A DNA stretch of 64,000 nt, from contig NZ_RKIC01000010.1 in NCBI RefSeq assembly GCF_003755185.1, positions 496,001 through 560,000 on the forward strand. The letters run 5' to 3'. Shown in pieces: positions 9,994-18,931 of this stretch (its first letter is position 1; every line of letters begins with the position of its first letter). Origin of the DNA: Frigoribacterium sp. PhB24 (GTDB taxonomy: Bacteria > Actinomycetota > Actinomycetes > Actinomycetales > Microbacteriaceae). The position numbers and the translations under genes were made by a program. The notes under the pieces were generated by a model. The model made no database searches, was not told where the DNA came from, and saw only the letters and a program-made list of their open reading frames with translations.

Positions 9994-10443
9994 CTAGCCG
10001 GTGGTGCAGAACGACGGCAGCAGGTCGGCCGGGGCGTTCGCGGGGCACGGGTCGAACGTGTAGATCACGAGCGTGCCGAGGACGAGCAGGACCACCGTCG
10101 ACACGAGCAGCGTGACGAGCAGCACCTTGCGCACCATGGGCTTGGACACGTAGTCGTTCACGATCGTGCGCATACCGTTCGTGCCGTGGATCAACGCGAG
10201 CCAGAGCAGCAGGGTGTCGTAGACCTGCCAGAAGGGGCTCGCCCACTTGCCGGCCACGAAGGCGAAGTCGATGGCCTTGACGCCGCCCTCGCTCGCGAGC
10301 AGGTTGATGAAGAGGTGGCCGAACACGAGCACGACGAGCAGCAGGCCGCTGGCGCGCATGTAGATCCAGCCCCACTTCTCGTAGTTGGTGGAGCGCTGGG
10401 CCGCACGGGCCGAGCGCGGGGCTTCGACGGTCTGGGTGGTCAT
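9994..10443 (-). CDS. sdhD: Succinate dehydrogenase membrane anchor subunit
   Basis: A 149-residue hydrophobic anchor of complex II. Three membrane helices are visible: around residues 30-50 ([17 protein letters not shown]), 75-92 ([18 protein letters not shown]) and 108-130 ([20 protein letters not shown]). HLFINLL and the [14 protein letters not shown] segment contain the histidines expected near heme and quinone. It is placed between sdhC and sdhA with a 4-base gap to sdhC. The assignment as SdhD follows from gene order and size. Confidence 0.92.
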   Translation of the reverse strand: MTTQTVEAPRSARAAQRSTNYEKWGWIYMRASGLLLVVLVFGHLFINLLASEGGVKAIDFAFVAGKWASPFWQVYDTLLLWLALIHGTNGMRTIVNDYVSKPMVRKVLLVTLLVSTVVLLVLGTLVIYTFDPCPANAPADLLPSFCTTG

Positions 10444-10447
10444 GGCT

Positions 10448-10900
10448 CTACTCCGAGAAGACGTTCATCAGGTGGCGCGGCGCGAAGCCGGCGAACAGGA
10501 CCACGGCGACGCCGATGACGATCCAGAACATGACTCGCTGGTACTTGGTGCCCGGGCCCCAGAAGTCGATCAGGATGATGCGCAGGCCGTTCAGGGCGTG
10601 GAACAGGATCGCCGCGACCAGACCGGTTTCACCGAGCCCCATGATCGGGTTCTTGTAGGTGCCGATCACCGCGTTGTAGGCCTCGGGACTGATCCGCACG
10701 AGGGCGGTGTCGAGGATGTGCACCAGGAGGAAGAAGTAGATGCTCACGCCGGTGATGCGGTGCAGCACCCACGACCACATGCCCTCACGGCCCCGGTACA
10801 GGGTGCCGGCGATCTTCCCGGGCGCCTTGGGCGCCCTGATCTTCGGCGCACCAGGTCTGCCTGACGGTGATGCGACCGTTCCCGTCGACTGCTCGGCCAT
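10448..10900 (-). CDS. sdhC: Succinate dehydrogenase cytochrome b556 subunit
   Basis: A 150-residue heme-carrying membrane subunit of complex II. It has the signature RGREGMWSWVLHRITGVSIYF split around the HR.TG motif, followed by a first membrane helix containing the HILDTALV histidine, a second around TGLVAAILFHALNGLRIIL, and a third near FWIVIGVAVVLFAGF. FHALNGLRI is the usual second-helix motif. The ATG chosen at 10900 has GAGGAGAAG about 6 bases upstream; a start two codons earlier is possible but less well placed. It is the first gene of the sdhCDAB operon. Confidence 0.93.
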   Translation of the reverse strand: MAEQSTGTVASPSGRPGAPKIRAPKAPGKIAGTLYRGREGMWSWVLHRITGVSIYFFLLVHILDTALVRISPEAYNAVIGTYKNPIMGLGETGLVAAILFHALNGLRIILIDFWGPGTKYQRVMFWIVIGVAVVLFAGFAPRHLMNVFSE

Positions 10901-10993
10901 GAGCACTTCTCCTCGCGGATGGGGCGGACGACGCTCTCACTCGGTCGGTGTGAGGACAGCCGTGTCCGCTGGTGATGTTCTCAGAACCCGTCC

Positions 10994-10999
10994 AGTCTA
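10994..10999 (-). promoter_or_regulatory. Putative -10 box of the sdhCDAB operon (TAGACT)
   Basis: Read leftwards, TAGACT matches TAnnnT and would start transcription about 85 bases before sdhC. It lies in the only gap upstream of the operon. No -35 box is obvious. Confidence 0.35.
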
Positions 11000-11084
11000 C
11001 GGTCCCGCCGAGCGGGGCCGTCGCCTCGCCCCACCGAAGTCGTTCGACGTCGAGACAAGACCGATCCGTCCGGTCGGGCCGCCA

Positions 11085-12227
11085 TCAGCGGACGGAGGCG
11101 CGCTCGGCCCCACCGCGGACGCTCGCCATCGCGCGTCGGTAGTGCTCGACGAGCTCGTCGCCGAGGGTCTCCCACGTCCGCGAGACGACCACGCGCCTCC
11201 CCGCTTCGCCGAACCGGGCCCGCAGCTCGTCCGAACCGACCAGGGTGCGCACGCTCCGGCGGAGCGAGTGGTCGTGGCGGGGATCGAAGAGGAACCCGTC
11301 GACGCCGTGCCGCACGAGGTCGAGCGGACCGCCGGCGGCCGGGGCGACGACCGGCAGCCCGCTCGCGTGGGCCTCCTGCACGGTCTGACCGAAGGTCTCG
11401 GTCGAGCCCGTGTGCACGAAGACGTCGAGGGCCGCGTAGGCGTCGGCGAGGTGCTCGCCGTGGAGGGGGCCGGTGAAGACCGGGTCGAGATGCCGCAGGC
11501 GACGCCGCAGGGCGGGCAGCGAGGGGCCGCCGCCGACGACGACGAGTCGCGCCTCGCGCAGGGGCCTCAGGGTCGCGAGGCGTTCGACCTGCTTCTCGGG
11601 GGCCAGACGGCCCACGTAGCCGACGAGCGTGCGCTCCGGGGCGCCCCACGACTCGCGCAGGGCACGCACCGCGTCGCCCGACTTCCGGTTCGGGTGGAAC
11701 AGGGTCGAGTCGACCCCGCGCCCCCAGGTCGCGAGCCGCCGGACGCCGGCCGTCTCGAGGTCCCTCACGGAGGCGCGCGAGGGGACCAGCGTCGTCGTGG
11801 CCTGGTCGTGGATGCGGCGCACGAGCCGCCAGGCGACGGCCGAGCCGAGCCCGAGCCCGTTCGTCCCCGCGTACCGGGCGACGTCGGTCTGGAAGACGGC
11901 GACCGAGGGCACGCCCAGGCGTGCCGCCGCGGCGATGGCCTGGGCGCCGAGCAGGAACGGCGAGGCGACGTGCACGACGTCGGGTCGGAAGCCGGCGATG
12001 GCGGCCGCGACCTGCGGGTTCGGCAGACCGACCGGGAACTGGCGGTAGGCCACCGACGGCACCCGGTGGACCGGGAAGCCGGCGTAGCTCGTGGTGCCGC
12101 GACCCGCCGGCGCGATGACCAGGGCCTCGTGCCCGCGTCGGGCCAGGTGGTCGAGCACGCGCAGCACGCTCGTGGTGACCCCGTTGACGGTGGGCAGGAA
12201 GCTCTCGGTCACGATCACGACTCGCAT
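11085..12227 (-). CDS. mgtA: GDP-mannose-dependent alpha-mannosyltransferase (MgtA-like, GT4)
   Basis: A 380-residue GT4 (GT-B fold) glycosyltransferase, close in its opening MRVVIVTESFLPTVNGVTTSV to mycobacterial MgtA, which adds mannose from GDP-mannose to a glycolipid acceptor at the membrane. The N-terminal acceptor domain includes HEALVIAPAG and VVHVASPF; the C-terminal donor domain has LVGYVGRLAPEKQ, VVGGGPSLP and the STETFGQTVQEAHASG block with the conserved E-x7-E arrangement. The ATG at 12227 follows GAGGAGG; the frame is open for almost 400 codons upstream, but that part is antisense to manC. It is divergent from manC, which makes its presumed donor. The exact acceptor is inferred. 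Confidence 0.8.
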   Translation of the reverse strand: MRVVIVTESFLPTVNGVTTSVLRVLDHLARRGHEALVIAPAGRGTTSYAGFPVHRVPSVAYRQFPVGLPNPQVAAAIAGFRPDVVHVASPFLLGAQAIAAAARLGVPSVAVFQTDVARYAGTNGLGLGSAVAWRLVRRIHDQATTTLVPSRASVRDLETAGVRRLATWGRGVDSTLFHPNRKSGDAVRALRESWGAPERTLVGYVGRLAPEKQVERLATLRPLREARLVVVGGGPSLPALRRRLRHLDPVFTGPLHGEHLADAYAALDVFVHTGSTETFGQTVQEAHASGLPVVAPAAGGPLDLVRHGVDGFLFDPRHDHSLRRSVRTLVGSDELRARFGEAGRRVVVSRTWETLGDELVEHYRRAMASVRGGAERASVR

Positions 12228-12311
12228 CGGTCCTCCTCGGACTGCTCGTGCCGCGAGCCTCACCGGTGACGGTGGCGGGAGGGGATCGGAGGCATGGAGG
12301 AGGAGCGTCGA

Positions 12312-12317
12312 TAAGGT
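12312..12317 (+). promoter_or_regulatory. Leaderless-type -10 box of manC (TAAGGT)
   Basis: TAAGGT is followed by exactly six bases and then the ATG of manC, the spacing expected for a transcript starting at the start codon. No ribosome site is seen upstream of this ATG. Confidence 0.55.
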
Positions 12318-12323
12318 GAACGC

Positions 12324-13442
12324 ATGACGATCCAGGAAAGCCTCGACCGGTTCTACAGCATCATCCCGGCGGGCGGCATCGGGTCCCGTCTCTGGCCGCT
12401 CAGTCGGGCCGACGCGCCCAAGTTCCTCCACGACCTCACCGGCAGCGGTACGACCCTGCTGCGCGGCACCTGGGACCGCCTCGCCCCGCTCAACGGCGAC
12501 CAACGCATCATGGTCGTCACCGGGCGGGCGCACCGTGCGGCGGTGGAGTCGCAGCTGCCCGGCCTCGCCGACCACAACGTCGTCCTCGAGAGCGAGCCGA
12601 AAGACAGCACCGCAGCCATCGGTCTCGCCGCCGCCGTGCTCCGTCGTCGCGAGCCGGACGTCATCATCGGCTCGTTCGCCGCCGACCACGTCATCGCCGA
12701 CACCCGCGGCTTCGGCCGCGCCGTCCGCGAGGCCATCGTCGCCGCCGACGAGGGCTACATCGCCACGATCGGCATCACCCCGACCGAGCCCGCGATCGGG
12801 TTCGGCTACATCCACGTCGGGGCGCCCCTCGACATCGAGGGCGCCCCGAGCGCCCGGACGGTCGAGTCGTTCGTCGAGAAACCCGACCTCGAGACGGCCG
12901 AACGATACGTCTCCGGCGGCGACTACCTCTGGAACGGCGGCATGTTCATCTCGCGCGCCGACCGGCTGCTCGAGCAGCTGGGCGAGACCCGTCCCGACCT
13001 GCTCGAGGGCATCGAAGAGCTCGCGGCCGCATGGGACACCCCGAGGCGCGGCGCCGTCGTCGACAAGGTGTGGCCCGGCCTCGAGAAGATCGCCATCGAC
13101 TACACCGTCGCCGAGCCCGCGGCCGCGGCGGGCCGCCTGGCCGTCGTGCCCGGCGACTTCGACTGGGACGACGTCGGCGACTTCGCGTCCATCGCCAAGC
13201 TGCACGCCGGCGGCCGCAAGAGCGACCTGGCCATCCTCGGCGAGAACGCCCGCGTGCTGGCCGACAGCTCGAGCGGCATCGTCGTCGGCAACAGCGGCCG
13301 ACTGATCTCGCTGATCGGCGTCAACGACATCATCGTGGTCGACACCCCCGACGCCCTGCTCGTCACGACGACCGCCAACGCGCAACGCGTCAAGAGCGTC
13401 GTGGACGCCCTCAAGCTGAGCGGGCGCAGCGACGTCCTCTGA
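12324..13442 (+). CDS. manC: Mannose-1-phosphate guanylyltransferase
   Basis: Makes GDP-mannose from mannose 1-phosphate and GTP in the cytoplasm. The 372-residue protein is the single-domain type without a fused isomerase. The nucleotide-binding signature GGIGSRLWPLSR spans residues 17-28, followed by the KFL lysine, the GSFAADHVI block and the FVEKPD sugar-binding motif; the C-terminal left-handed helix region ends the protein. The ATG lacks a ribosome site but has a -10 box six bases upstream, pointing to leaderless translation. It is divergent from the MgtA-like gene and supplies its donor sugar. The nearby phosphosugar mutase at 23 kb might supply mannose 1-phosphate. Confidence 0.93.
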   Translation: MTIQESLDRFYSIIPAGGIGSRLWPLSRADAPKFLHDLTGSGTTLLRGTWDRLAPLNGDQRIMVVTGRAHRAAVESQLPGLADHNVVLESEPKDSTAAIGLAAAVLRRREPDVIIGSFAADHVIADTRGFGRAVREAIVAADEGYIATIGITPTEPAIGFGYIHVGAPLDIEGAPSARTVESFVEKPDLETAERYVSGGDYLWNGGMFISRADRLLEQLGETRPDLLEGIEELAAAWDTPRRGAVVDKVWPGLEKIAIDYTVAEPAAAAGRLAVVPGDFDWDDVGDFASIAKLHAGGRKSDLAILGENARVLADSSSGIVVGNSGRLISLIGVNDIIVVDTPDALLVTTTANAQRVKSVVDALKLSGRSDVL

Positions 13443-13549
13443 CCCACTCGAGGGCCGTGCAGGTTTCGTGTTCGTTACGTCGTGGTCGCGACTGTGTAAC
13501 GCCTCGGCATCACTACCACCCGACGGTCGGCGGCGCTCGTCACAGTAGG

Positions 13550-13555
13550 TAACCT
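13550..13555 (+). promoter_or_regulatory. Possible -10 box of the nucleoside-uptake lipoprotein gene (TAACCT)
   Basis: TAACCT lies 54 bases before the TTG start in a 167-base gap. The same gap holds an imperfect inverted repeat with GTTAC and GTAAC arms (13474-13500) and a CCCGGC/GCCGGG hairpin (13570-13590) just upstream of the ribosome site. The assignment is weak. Confidence 0.25.
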
Positions 13556-13609
13556 GTCAGCCATACCCACCCGGCGCGCCTCGTGCCGGGCTGCACCCTG
13601 GAGGACAAC

Positions 13610-14695
13610 TTGACTACAACTGCGCGCAAGGCCGTGCTCAGCGGCCTCGCCCTGGCGAGCACCGCCGTCATCCTGGCCGGCTGTGCCTCGGCCCCCGAGA
13701 GCGGCTCTGGCTCGACCAACGGCGCCTCGAGCGACTTCGTCCCTTGCATGGTCTCCGACGCCGGCGGCTTCGACGACAAGTCGTTCAACCAGCTCGGCTA
13801 CGAGGGCCTCACCGAGGCCGCCGAGACCATCGGATCGACCCCGAAGACGGTCGAGTCGGCCGACGAGACGGTCTACGACGCCAACCTGTCGAACCTCGCC
13901 GACCAGGGCTGCAACCTGATCGTCACGGTCGGCTTCGCGCTCGCCGACGCCACCAAGGCGGCGGCCGAGGCGAACTCGAACATCAACTACGCCACCATCG
14001 ACGACGCCTCGATCACGGCCGACAACGTGCAGCCGATCACCTTCAACACCTCCGAGGCCGCTTTCCTCGCGGGGTACGCGGCAGCGAGCTACTCGAAGAC
14101 CGGCGTCGTCGGCACCTTCGGCGGCATGCAGTTCCCGACCGTCACGATCTTCATGGACGGCTTCGCCGACGGCGTGAAGTACTTCAACGAGCAGAAGAGC
14201 AAGGACGTCAAGGTCGTCGGCTGGGACGTCGACTCGCAGACCGGCAGCTTCACCGGTGGCTTCGAGGCCGGGACCACGGCCAAGCAGAGCGCTCAGACGC
14301 TGATCGACCAGAACGCCGACGTGATCCTGCCGGTCGGCGGCCCGATCTACCAGAGCGCCGCCGAGGCGATCCGCGACTCCGGCAAGGACGTCGTCCTGGT
14401 CGGTGCCGACAGCGACACCTACGAGACCGACAGCGCGAACAGCGACCTGTTCCTCACGTCGGTGCTCAAGGGCATCAAGCAGGCGACCGACGCGGTCGTG
14501 ACCCAGGCCAGCGAGGACAAGTTCTCGAGCACGCCCTACGTGGGCACGCTCGAGAACGACGGCGTCGGCATCGCGTCGTTCCACGACTACGCCGACAAGG
14601 TCGACTCCGGTCTGCAGGACGAGCTCGACACGATCAAGGCCGGCATCATCGACGGCTCGATCGAGGTCGAGTCGCCCTCGGCTCTCACCAGCTGA
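13610..14695 (+). CDS. BMP-family nucleoside-binding lipoprotein
   Basis: Extracellular substrate-binding lipoprotein of an ABC importer, of the BmpA/PnrA type that binds purine or other nucleosides. The 361-residue protein has a signal peptide with a lipobox LAGC (Cys25), then the family motifs DAGGFDDKSFNQ near the N-terminus, NLIVTVGFALADAT, and the AGYAAASYSKTGVVGTFGG hinge region. The start is TTG, chosen because GGAGG lies five bases upstream; the frame continues nine codons upstream to an ATG without a site. It heads a gene set with an ATPase, two permeases and salvage enzymes, separated from the ATPase by a strong hairpin, which suggests higher expression of the binding protein. Confidence 0.9.
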   Translation: MTTTARKAVLSGLALASTAVILAGCASAPESGSGSTNGASSDFVPCMVSDAGGFDDKSFNQLGYEGLTEAAETIGSTPKTVESADETVYDANLSNLADQGCNLIVTVGFALADATKAAAEANSNINYATIDDASITADNVQPITFNTSEAAFLAGYAAASYSKTGVVGTFGGMQFPTVTIFMDGFADGVKYFNEQKSKDVKVVGWDVDSQTGSFTGGFEAGTTAKQSAQTLIDQNADVILPVGGPIYQSAAEAIRDSGKDVVLVGADSDTYETDSANSDLFLTSVLKGIKQATDAVVTQASEDKFSSTPYVGTLENDGVGIASFHDYADKVDSGLQDELDTIKAGIIDGSIEVESPSALTS

Positions 14696-14734
14696 CGAAA
14701 GCACCTCCCGTCATCGATTAGCATCGACTGACCC

Positions 14735-14773
14735 AGGGCCGGGAGCGACGGTCACCCCGTCGCTCCCGGCCCT
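14735..14773 (+). terminator. Intra-operon hairpin after the binding-protein gene
   Basis: A perfect 17-base-pair stem with a 5-base loop (TCACC) begins 40 bases after the lipoprotein stop and lies 81 bases before the ATPase gene. It could be a partial terminator or a 3' end stabiliser that lets the binding protein be made in excess over the transporter. Confidence 0.75.
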
Positions 14774-14853
14774 CTCAACGCCCGTGGGCGGACCGCCGAC
14801 CCGGTGCCGTCCGTCACCCACCCGAATGCCTAGACCCGAGGTAGCCACCTGAG

Positions 14854-16374
14854 ATGAAGCTCGAACTGCGGGGCATCACCAAGCGATTCGGCGCTCTGAC
14901 CGCCAACGACCACATCAGCCTGACCGTCGAGCCCGGCGAGATCCACTGCCTGCTCGGCGAGAACGGCGCCGGCAAGTCCACGCTGATGAACGTCCTCTAC
15001 GGCCTGTACCAGGCCGACGAGGGCGAGATCCTGCTCGACGACGCCGTGCAGCACTTCTCGGGCCCGGGCGACGCCATGGGTGCCGGCATCGGCATGGTGC
15101 ACCAGCACTTCATGCTCGTCCCCGTCTTCACCGTCGCCGAGAACGTCATGCTCGGCCACGAAGAGACCAAGTCCGGCGGCCGTCTCGACCTGTCCGCGGC
15201 CCGAGCGAAGGTGCGCGAGATCAGCAGTCGGTTCGGTTTCGACATCGACCCCGACGCCCTGGTCGAAGAGCTGCCCGTCGGCGTGCAGCAGCGCGTCGAG
15301 ATCATCAAGGCCCTGTCCCGCGACGCGAAGGTGCTCGTGTTCGACGAGCCCACCGCCGTGCTGACGCCGCAAGAGACCGACGAACTCATGGTGATCATGC
15401 GTCAGCTCCGCGACGCCGGCACCGCCATCGTCTTCATCACCCACAAGCTGCGCGAGGTGCGCGAGGTCGCCACCCGCATCACCGTCATCCGCCTGGGCAA
15501 GGTCGTCGGCGAGGCCGAACCGACCGCCTCGAACGCCGAGCTCGCCTCGCTCATGGTCGGGCGCGCCGTCGAGCTCACCGTCCAGAAGGCCCCGGCCGAG
15601 GCCGGTGAGCCCGCCCTGGTGGTCGAGAACCTCCGGGTCGTCGACCCGATCGGGCAGGTCGTCGTGGACGACGTCTCGTTCGAGGTCCGTCGTGGCGAGA
15701 TCCTCGCCATCGCCGGCGTCCAGGGCAACGGCCAGACCGAGCTCACCGAGGCGATCCTCGGCCTGCAGCCCCGTGTCGAGGGTCGGGTCTCGCTCGACGG
15801 GCGCGACATCACGGGCCGCAGCGTGCGCCAGGTGCTCGACGCCGGTGTCGGTTTCGTCCCCGAGGACCGCAACCAGGACGGCCTCGTCGGTGAGTTCACC
15901 GTCGCCGAGAACCTCATGCTCGATCGCTCGCAGTCCGGCCCCTTCGTGAAGCGTGGCTCCCTGAAGCTCGCCGACCTCGCGGCCTTCGCCGTCGCCAAGG
16001 TGAAGGAGTTCGACATCCGCACCCAGGGCATCGCCACGCCCGCGGGCCGCCTCTCGGGCGGCAACCAGCAGAAAGTCGTGCTGGCGCGCGAGCTCAGCCG
16101 CGACCTGCGGCTCTTCGTCGCCGCTCAGCCCACCCGCGGCATCGACGTCGGCTCGATCGAGTTCGTGCACAAGCGCATCGTCGAGACCCGCGACCAGGGC
16201 GTGCCCGTCATCGTCGTCTCGACCGAGCTCGACGAGGTCGCCGCCCTGGCCGACCGCATCGCCGTGATGTACCGCGGCACCATCGTCGGCATCGTGCCGG
16301 CGGACACCCCTCGCGACGTGCTGGGGCTCATGATGGCCGGCGAGATGCCGCAGGGAACGGAGCAGGCAGCGTGA
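14854..16374 (+). CDS. Nucleoside ABC transporter ATP-binding protein (two-domain)
   Basis: Energises import of nucleosides; peripheral on the cytoplasmic face. The 506-residue protein has two ATPase domains like RbsA/NupO. The first has an intact Walker A GENGAGKST (residues 35-43), the LPVGVQQRVEI signature loop and VLVFDEPTAVL Walker B. The second has a degenerate Walker A (GVQGNGQTE) but a strong LSGGNQQKVVLAREL signature and AAQPTRGID. The ALDEV-type H-loop reads VSTELDEV. This asymmetry is normal in the family. The ATG lies in CTGAGATG; the next gene overlaps its stop by four bases (GTGA). Confidence 0.94.
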   Translation: MKLELRGITKRFGALTANDHISLTVEPGEIHCLLGENGAGKSTLMNVLYGLYQADEGEILLDDAVQHFSGPGDAMGAGIGMVHQHFMLVPVFTVAENVMLGHEETKSGGRLDLSAARAKVREISSRFGFDIDPDALVEELPVGVQQRVEIIKALSRDAKVLVFDEPTAVLTPQETDELMVIMRQLRDAGTAIVFITHKLREVREVATRITVIRLGKVVGEAEPTASNAELASLMVGRAVELTVQKAPAEAGEPALVVENLRVVDPIGQVVVDDVSFEVRRGEILAIAGVQGNGQTELTEAILGLQPRVEGRVSLDGRDITGRSVRQVLDAGVGFVPEDRNQDGLVGEFTVAENLMLDRSQSGPFVKRGSLKLADLAAFAVAKVKEFDIRTQGIATPAGRLSGGNQQKVVLARELSRDLRLFVAAQPTRGIDVGSIEFVHKRIVETRDQGVPVIVVSTELDEVAALADRIAVMYRGTIVGIVPADTPRDVLGLMMAGEMPQGTEQAA

Positions 16375-17645
16375 GCGACGCCACGACCACCACGCAGGGG
16401 CCGGGTACACCACCCGCCCCGTCGTCACCGGAGTCCACAGAGGGGCGCGGCTCGCGCCTCCTGCGAGAGATCACGACCGGCAACGCGCTCATCTCCGTGC
16501 TCGCCGTCGTGCTGGCACTCGTCGTCTCGGGCCTCCTGATCGGGTTCACCGACACCACCGTGCAGGGCACGCTGGGGTACTTCTTCTCCCGTCCGGCCGA
16601 CTTCTTCCAGGCGTTCTGGGCCGCGGTCGGCGGGTCGTACTCGTCGCTGTTCCAGGGCGCGATCTACAACTTCCGGGTCGACGGTTTCGCGGCGGGCATC
16701 CGTCCGCTGACCGAGACCTTGAACTACGCCGTGCCGCTCATCGCCGCGGGCCTCGGCGTCGCGGTGGCGTTCCGGGTGGGACTGTTCAACATCGGTGCCC
16801 GCGGGCAGATGCTGATGGCCTCGGCAGCCGCGGGCTGGGTGGGCTTCTCGTTCCACCTGCCGCTCGCCGTGCACCTTCCCCTCGCCCTCGCCGCCGGCAT
16901 CGCGGCGGGTGCGCTCTGGGGAGGCATCGTAGGTTTGCTGAAGGCCCGGACCGGCGCACACGAGGTGATCCTGACGATCATGCTCAACTACATCGCCTTC
17001 TACCTGCTGGCCTTCATGCTGCGCACGCAGGGGTTGCTCCAGGCTCCGGGCAGCGCGAACCCGAAGTCGCCCGCGACGCTCGACACGGCGATCCTGCCCG
17101 ACCTGTTCGGCGCCCGCTACAACCTCAACTGGGGCTTCGTGCTGGTCATCGTCATCACGGCGGTCGTCTGGTGGTTGATCAACCGGTCGACGCTCGGTTT
17201 CCGGTTCCGTGCCGTGGGCGAGAACCCGCACGCGGCCCGCACGGCCGGCATGAACGTCAAGAACATCTACCTCTACGCGATGCTCATCTCGGGCGCCCTC
17301 GCGGGCGTGGCCGGCTCGACGCAGGTGCTCGGCACGCTGACCAGCGGCTTCACCTCGGGCATCGACGCGGGCATCGGGTTCGACGCGATCACCGTCGCGC
17401 TGCTCGGTCGCTCGCGGCCGTGGGGCGTGTTCGGCGCCGGCGTCCTGTTCGGGGCGCTCAAGGCGGGCGGGTACTCCATGCAGGCCGCCAACGGCGTGCC
17501 GATCGACATCGTGCTCGTCGTGCAGTCCCTCATCGTGTTGTTCGTGGCCGCGCCCCCGCTGGTCCGAGCGATCTTCCGTCTGCCGGCCCCGGGCCTCCGC
17601 CCGGTGCGCAAGGCCTCGAACAAGGAGGCGGTGGTCACCAAGTGA
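16371..17645 (+). CDS. Nucleoside ABC transporter permease 1
   Basis: A 424-residue membrane permease of the branched-chain/simple-sugar type (BPD_transp_2), paired with the next gene. After a soluble N-terminus of about 40 residues there are about eight to ten hydrophobic segments. The cytoplasmic coupling region RAVGENPHAARTAGMNVK, which contacts the ATPase, is the family hallmark, followed by the GFDAITVALLGRSRPWGV block. The GTG start overlaps the ATPase stop by four bases, and its own stop overlaps the next start in the same way. It acts with the lipoprotein and ATPase; substrate specificity for nucleosides is inferred from the salvage genes downstream. Confidence 0.92.
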   Translation: MSDATTTTQGPGTPPAPSSPESTEGRGSRLLREITTGNALISVLAVVLALVVSGLLIGFTDTTVQGTLGYFFSRPADFFQAFWAAVGGSYSSLFQGAIYNFRVDGFAAGIRPLTETLNYAVPLIAAGLGVAVAFRVGLFNIGARGQMLMASAAAGWVGFSFHLPLAVHLPLALAAGIAAGALWGGIVGLLKARTGAHEVILTIMLNYIAFYLLAFMLRTQGLLQAPGSANPKSPATLDTAILPDLFGARYNLNWGFVLVIVITAVVWWLINRSTLGFRFRAVGENPHAARTAGMNVKNIYLYAMLISGALAGVAGSTQVLGTLTSGFTSGIDAGIGFDAITVALLGRSRPWGVFGAGVLFGALKAGGYSMQAANGVPIDIVLVVQSLIVLFVAAPPLVRAIFRLPAPGLRPVRKASNKEAVVTK

Positions 17646-18931
17646 GCACGCTCACCCCCGACACCGCGGTCCCCGCCGCCCCGTCGCCCGACCTGGCCCG
17701 GGCCACGACCCGCAGCCTCAAGGCTCCGATCGCCTTCGCGATCTTCACCGTCGTGGCCGCCGTGTTGTTCCTCGGCCTGGCCCGCGACGGCGAGAGCACG
17801 TTCCGCCTGTCGACCGCGACGGACTTCTTCGCCCTGCCCGACGCCGTCCTGCCGGCCGCCGGCACCGGCATCGTGCTCACGGTCCTGTTGGCCGTCGTCA
17901 CCGTGATCGCCGCGCTCCGCGCGATCCGCTTCGAGAAGGTGCCGATCTGGCTGGTCGCCGTGTTCGGCGTCCTGTTCCTGCTCGGCTTCCTCACCTGGGC
18001 GAGCGCCGGTCAGACCATCCCGGTGCCCGGTCTGCTGCTCGGCGCTCTCGCGCTCAGCACCCCGCTGATCTTCGGTGCCCTCGGGGGCGTCATCAGCGAG
18101 CGGGTCGGCGTCGTCAACGTCGCGATCGAGGGGCAGCTGCTCGCCGGCGCCTTCGTCTCCGCGATGGTCGCCTCGGCGACCGGTTCGGCCTACGTCGGCC
18201 TGATCGGGGCGATGATCGCGGGCGTGCTCGTGTCGATGGTGCTCGCGGTCTTCAGCATCCGCTACATCGTCGACCAGGTGATCGTCGGCGTCGTGCTCAA
18301 CGTGCTCGTCACGGGCCTCACCAGCTTCCTGTACTCGCAGGTGCTCTCGAAGTCCGAGTCGCTGAACCGCGGGGTGCGCTTTCCGCAGCTCGACATCCCG
18401 GTGCTCAGCCAGATCCCGATCGTCGGGCCGGTCTTCTTCCGCCAGACGATCATCGTCTACCTGATGTACATCGCGATCGCGGTCGTCTTCTACGGTTTGT
18501 TCCGCACCCGGTGGGGGCTGCGCCTCCGATCGGTGGGCGAGCACCCGCAGGCGGCCGACACCGTGGGCATCAAGGTCAACGCCACCCGTTTCTGGAACGT
18601 CTCCCTCGCGGGTGCCATCGCCGGTCTCGGCGGGGCCTACTTCACGCTCGGCTCACTGGGCAACTTCCAGAAAGAGATGACGGCGGGCGCGGGCTTCATC
18701 GCCCTGGCGGCGGTCATCTTCGGTCGCTGGGACCCGATCCGGGCCACGCTCGCGGCACTCCTCTTCGGTTTCGCGAGCAACCTGCAGAACGTGCTCGGTG
18801 CCATCGGCTCGCCGGTGCCCAGCGAGTTCATGCTCATGTTGCCGTACGTCGTGACGATCTTCGCGGTCGCCGGCCTGGTCGGGCAGTCCCGGGGCCCCGC
18901 GGCCTCGGGCAAGCCCTACATCAAGTCGTGA
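17642..18931 (+). CDS. Nucleoside ABC transporter permease 2
   Basis: A 429-residue partner permease forming a heterodimeric channel with the preceding one. A cytoplasmic N-terminus (about 30 residues) is followed by some ten hydrophobic stretches. The coupling motif RSVGEHPQAADTVGIKVN and the GFIALAAVIFGRWDP block match the second subunit of BMP-type transporters. The frame is open upstream, but the GTG at 17642, within the GTGA overlap with the first permease, is the best start. The stop overlaps the start of cytidine deaminase by four bases, so uptake and salvage are directly coupled. Confidence 0.92.
   Translation: MSTLTPDTAVPAAPSPDLARATTRSLKAPIAFAIFTVVAAVLFLGLARDGESTFRLSTATDFFALPDAVLPAAGTGIVLTVLLAVVTVIAALRAIRFEKVPIWLVAVFGVLFLLGFLTWASAGQTIPVPGLLLGALALSTPLIFGALGGVISERVGVVNVAIEGQLLAGAFVSAMVASATGSAYVGLIGAMIAGVLVSMVLAVFSIRYIVDQVIVGVVLNVLVTGLTSFLYSQVLSKSESLNRGVRFPQLDIPVLSQIPIVGPVFFRQTIIVYLMYIAIAVVFYGLFRTRWGLRLRSVGEHPQAADTVGIKVNATRFWNVSLAGAIAGLGGAYFTLGSLGNFQKEMTAGAGFIALAAVIFGRWDPIRATLAALLFGFASNLQNVLGAIGSPVPSEFMLMLPYVVTIFAVAGLVGQSRGPAASGKPYIKS

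Noticed and set aside
7316-10115. Rightward frames of 281 and 763 codons across sdhB and sdhA
   Set aside because: They are antisense to the succinate dehydrogenase genes, whose cofactor motifs are intact.
12228-13385. Leftward frame joined upstream to the MgtA-like gene
   Set aside because: The extension overlaps manC antisense and lacks any glycosyltransferase sequence; the ATG at 12227 has a good ribosome site.
13443-13609. Riboswitch for purine upstream of the nucleoside-uptake lipoprotein gene
   Set aside because: No purine-riboswitch core (three-way junction with its two loops) can be recognised; only simple inverted repeats.
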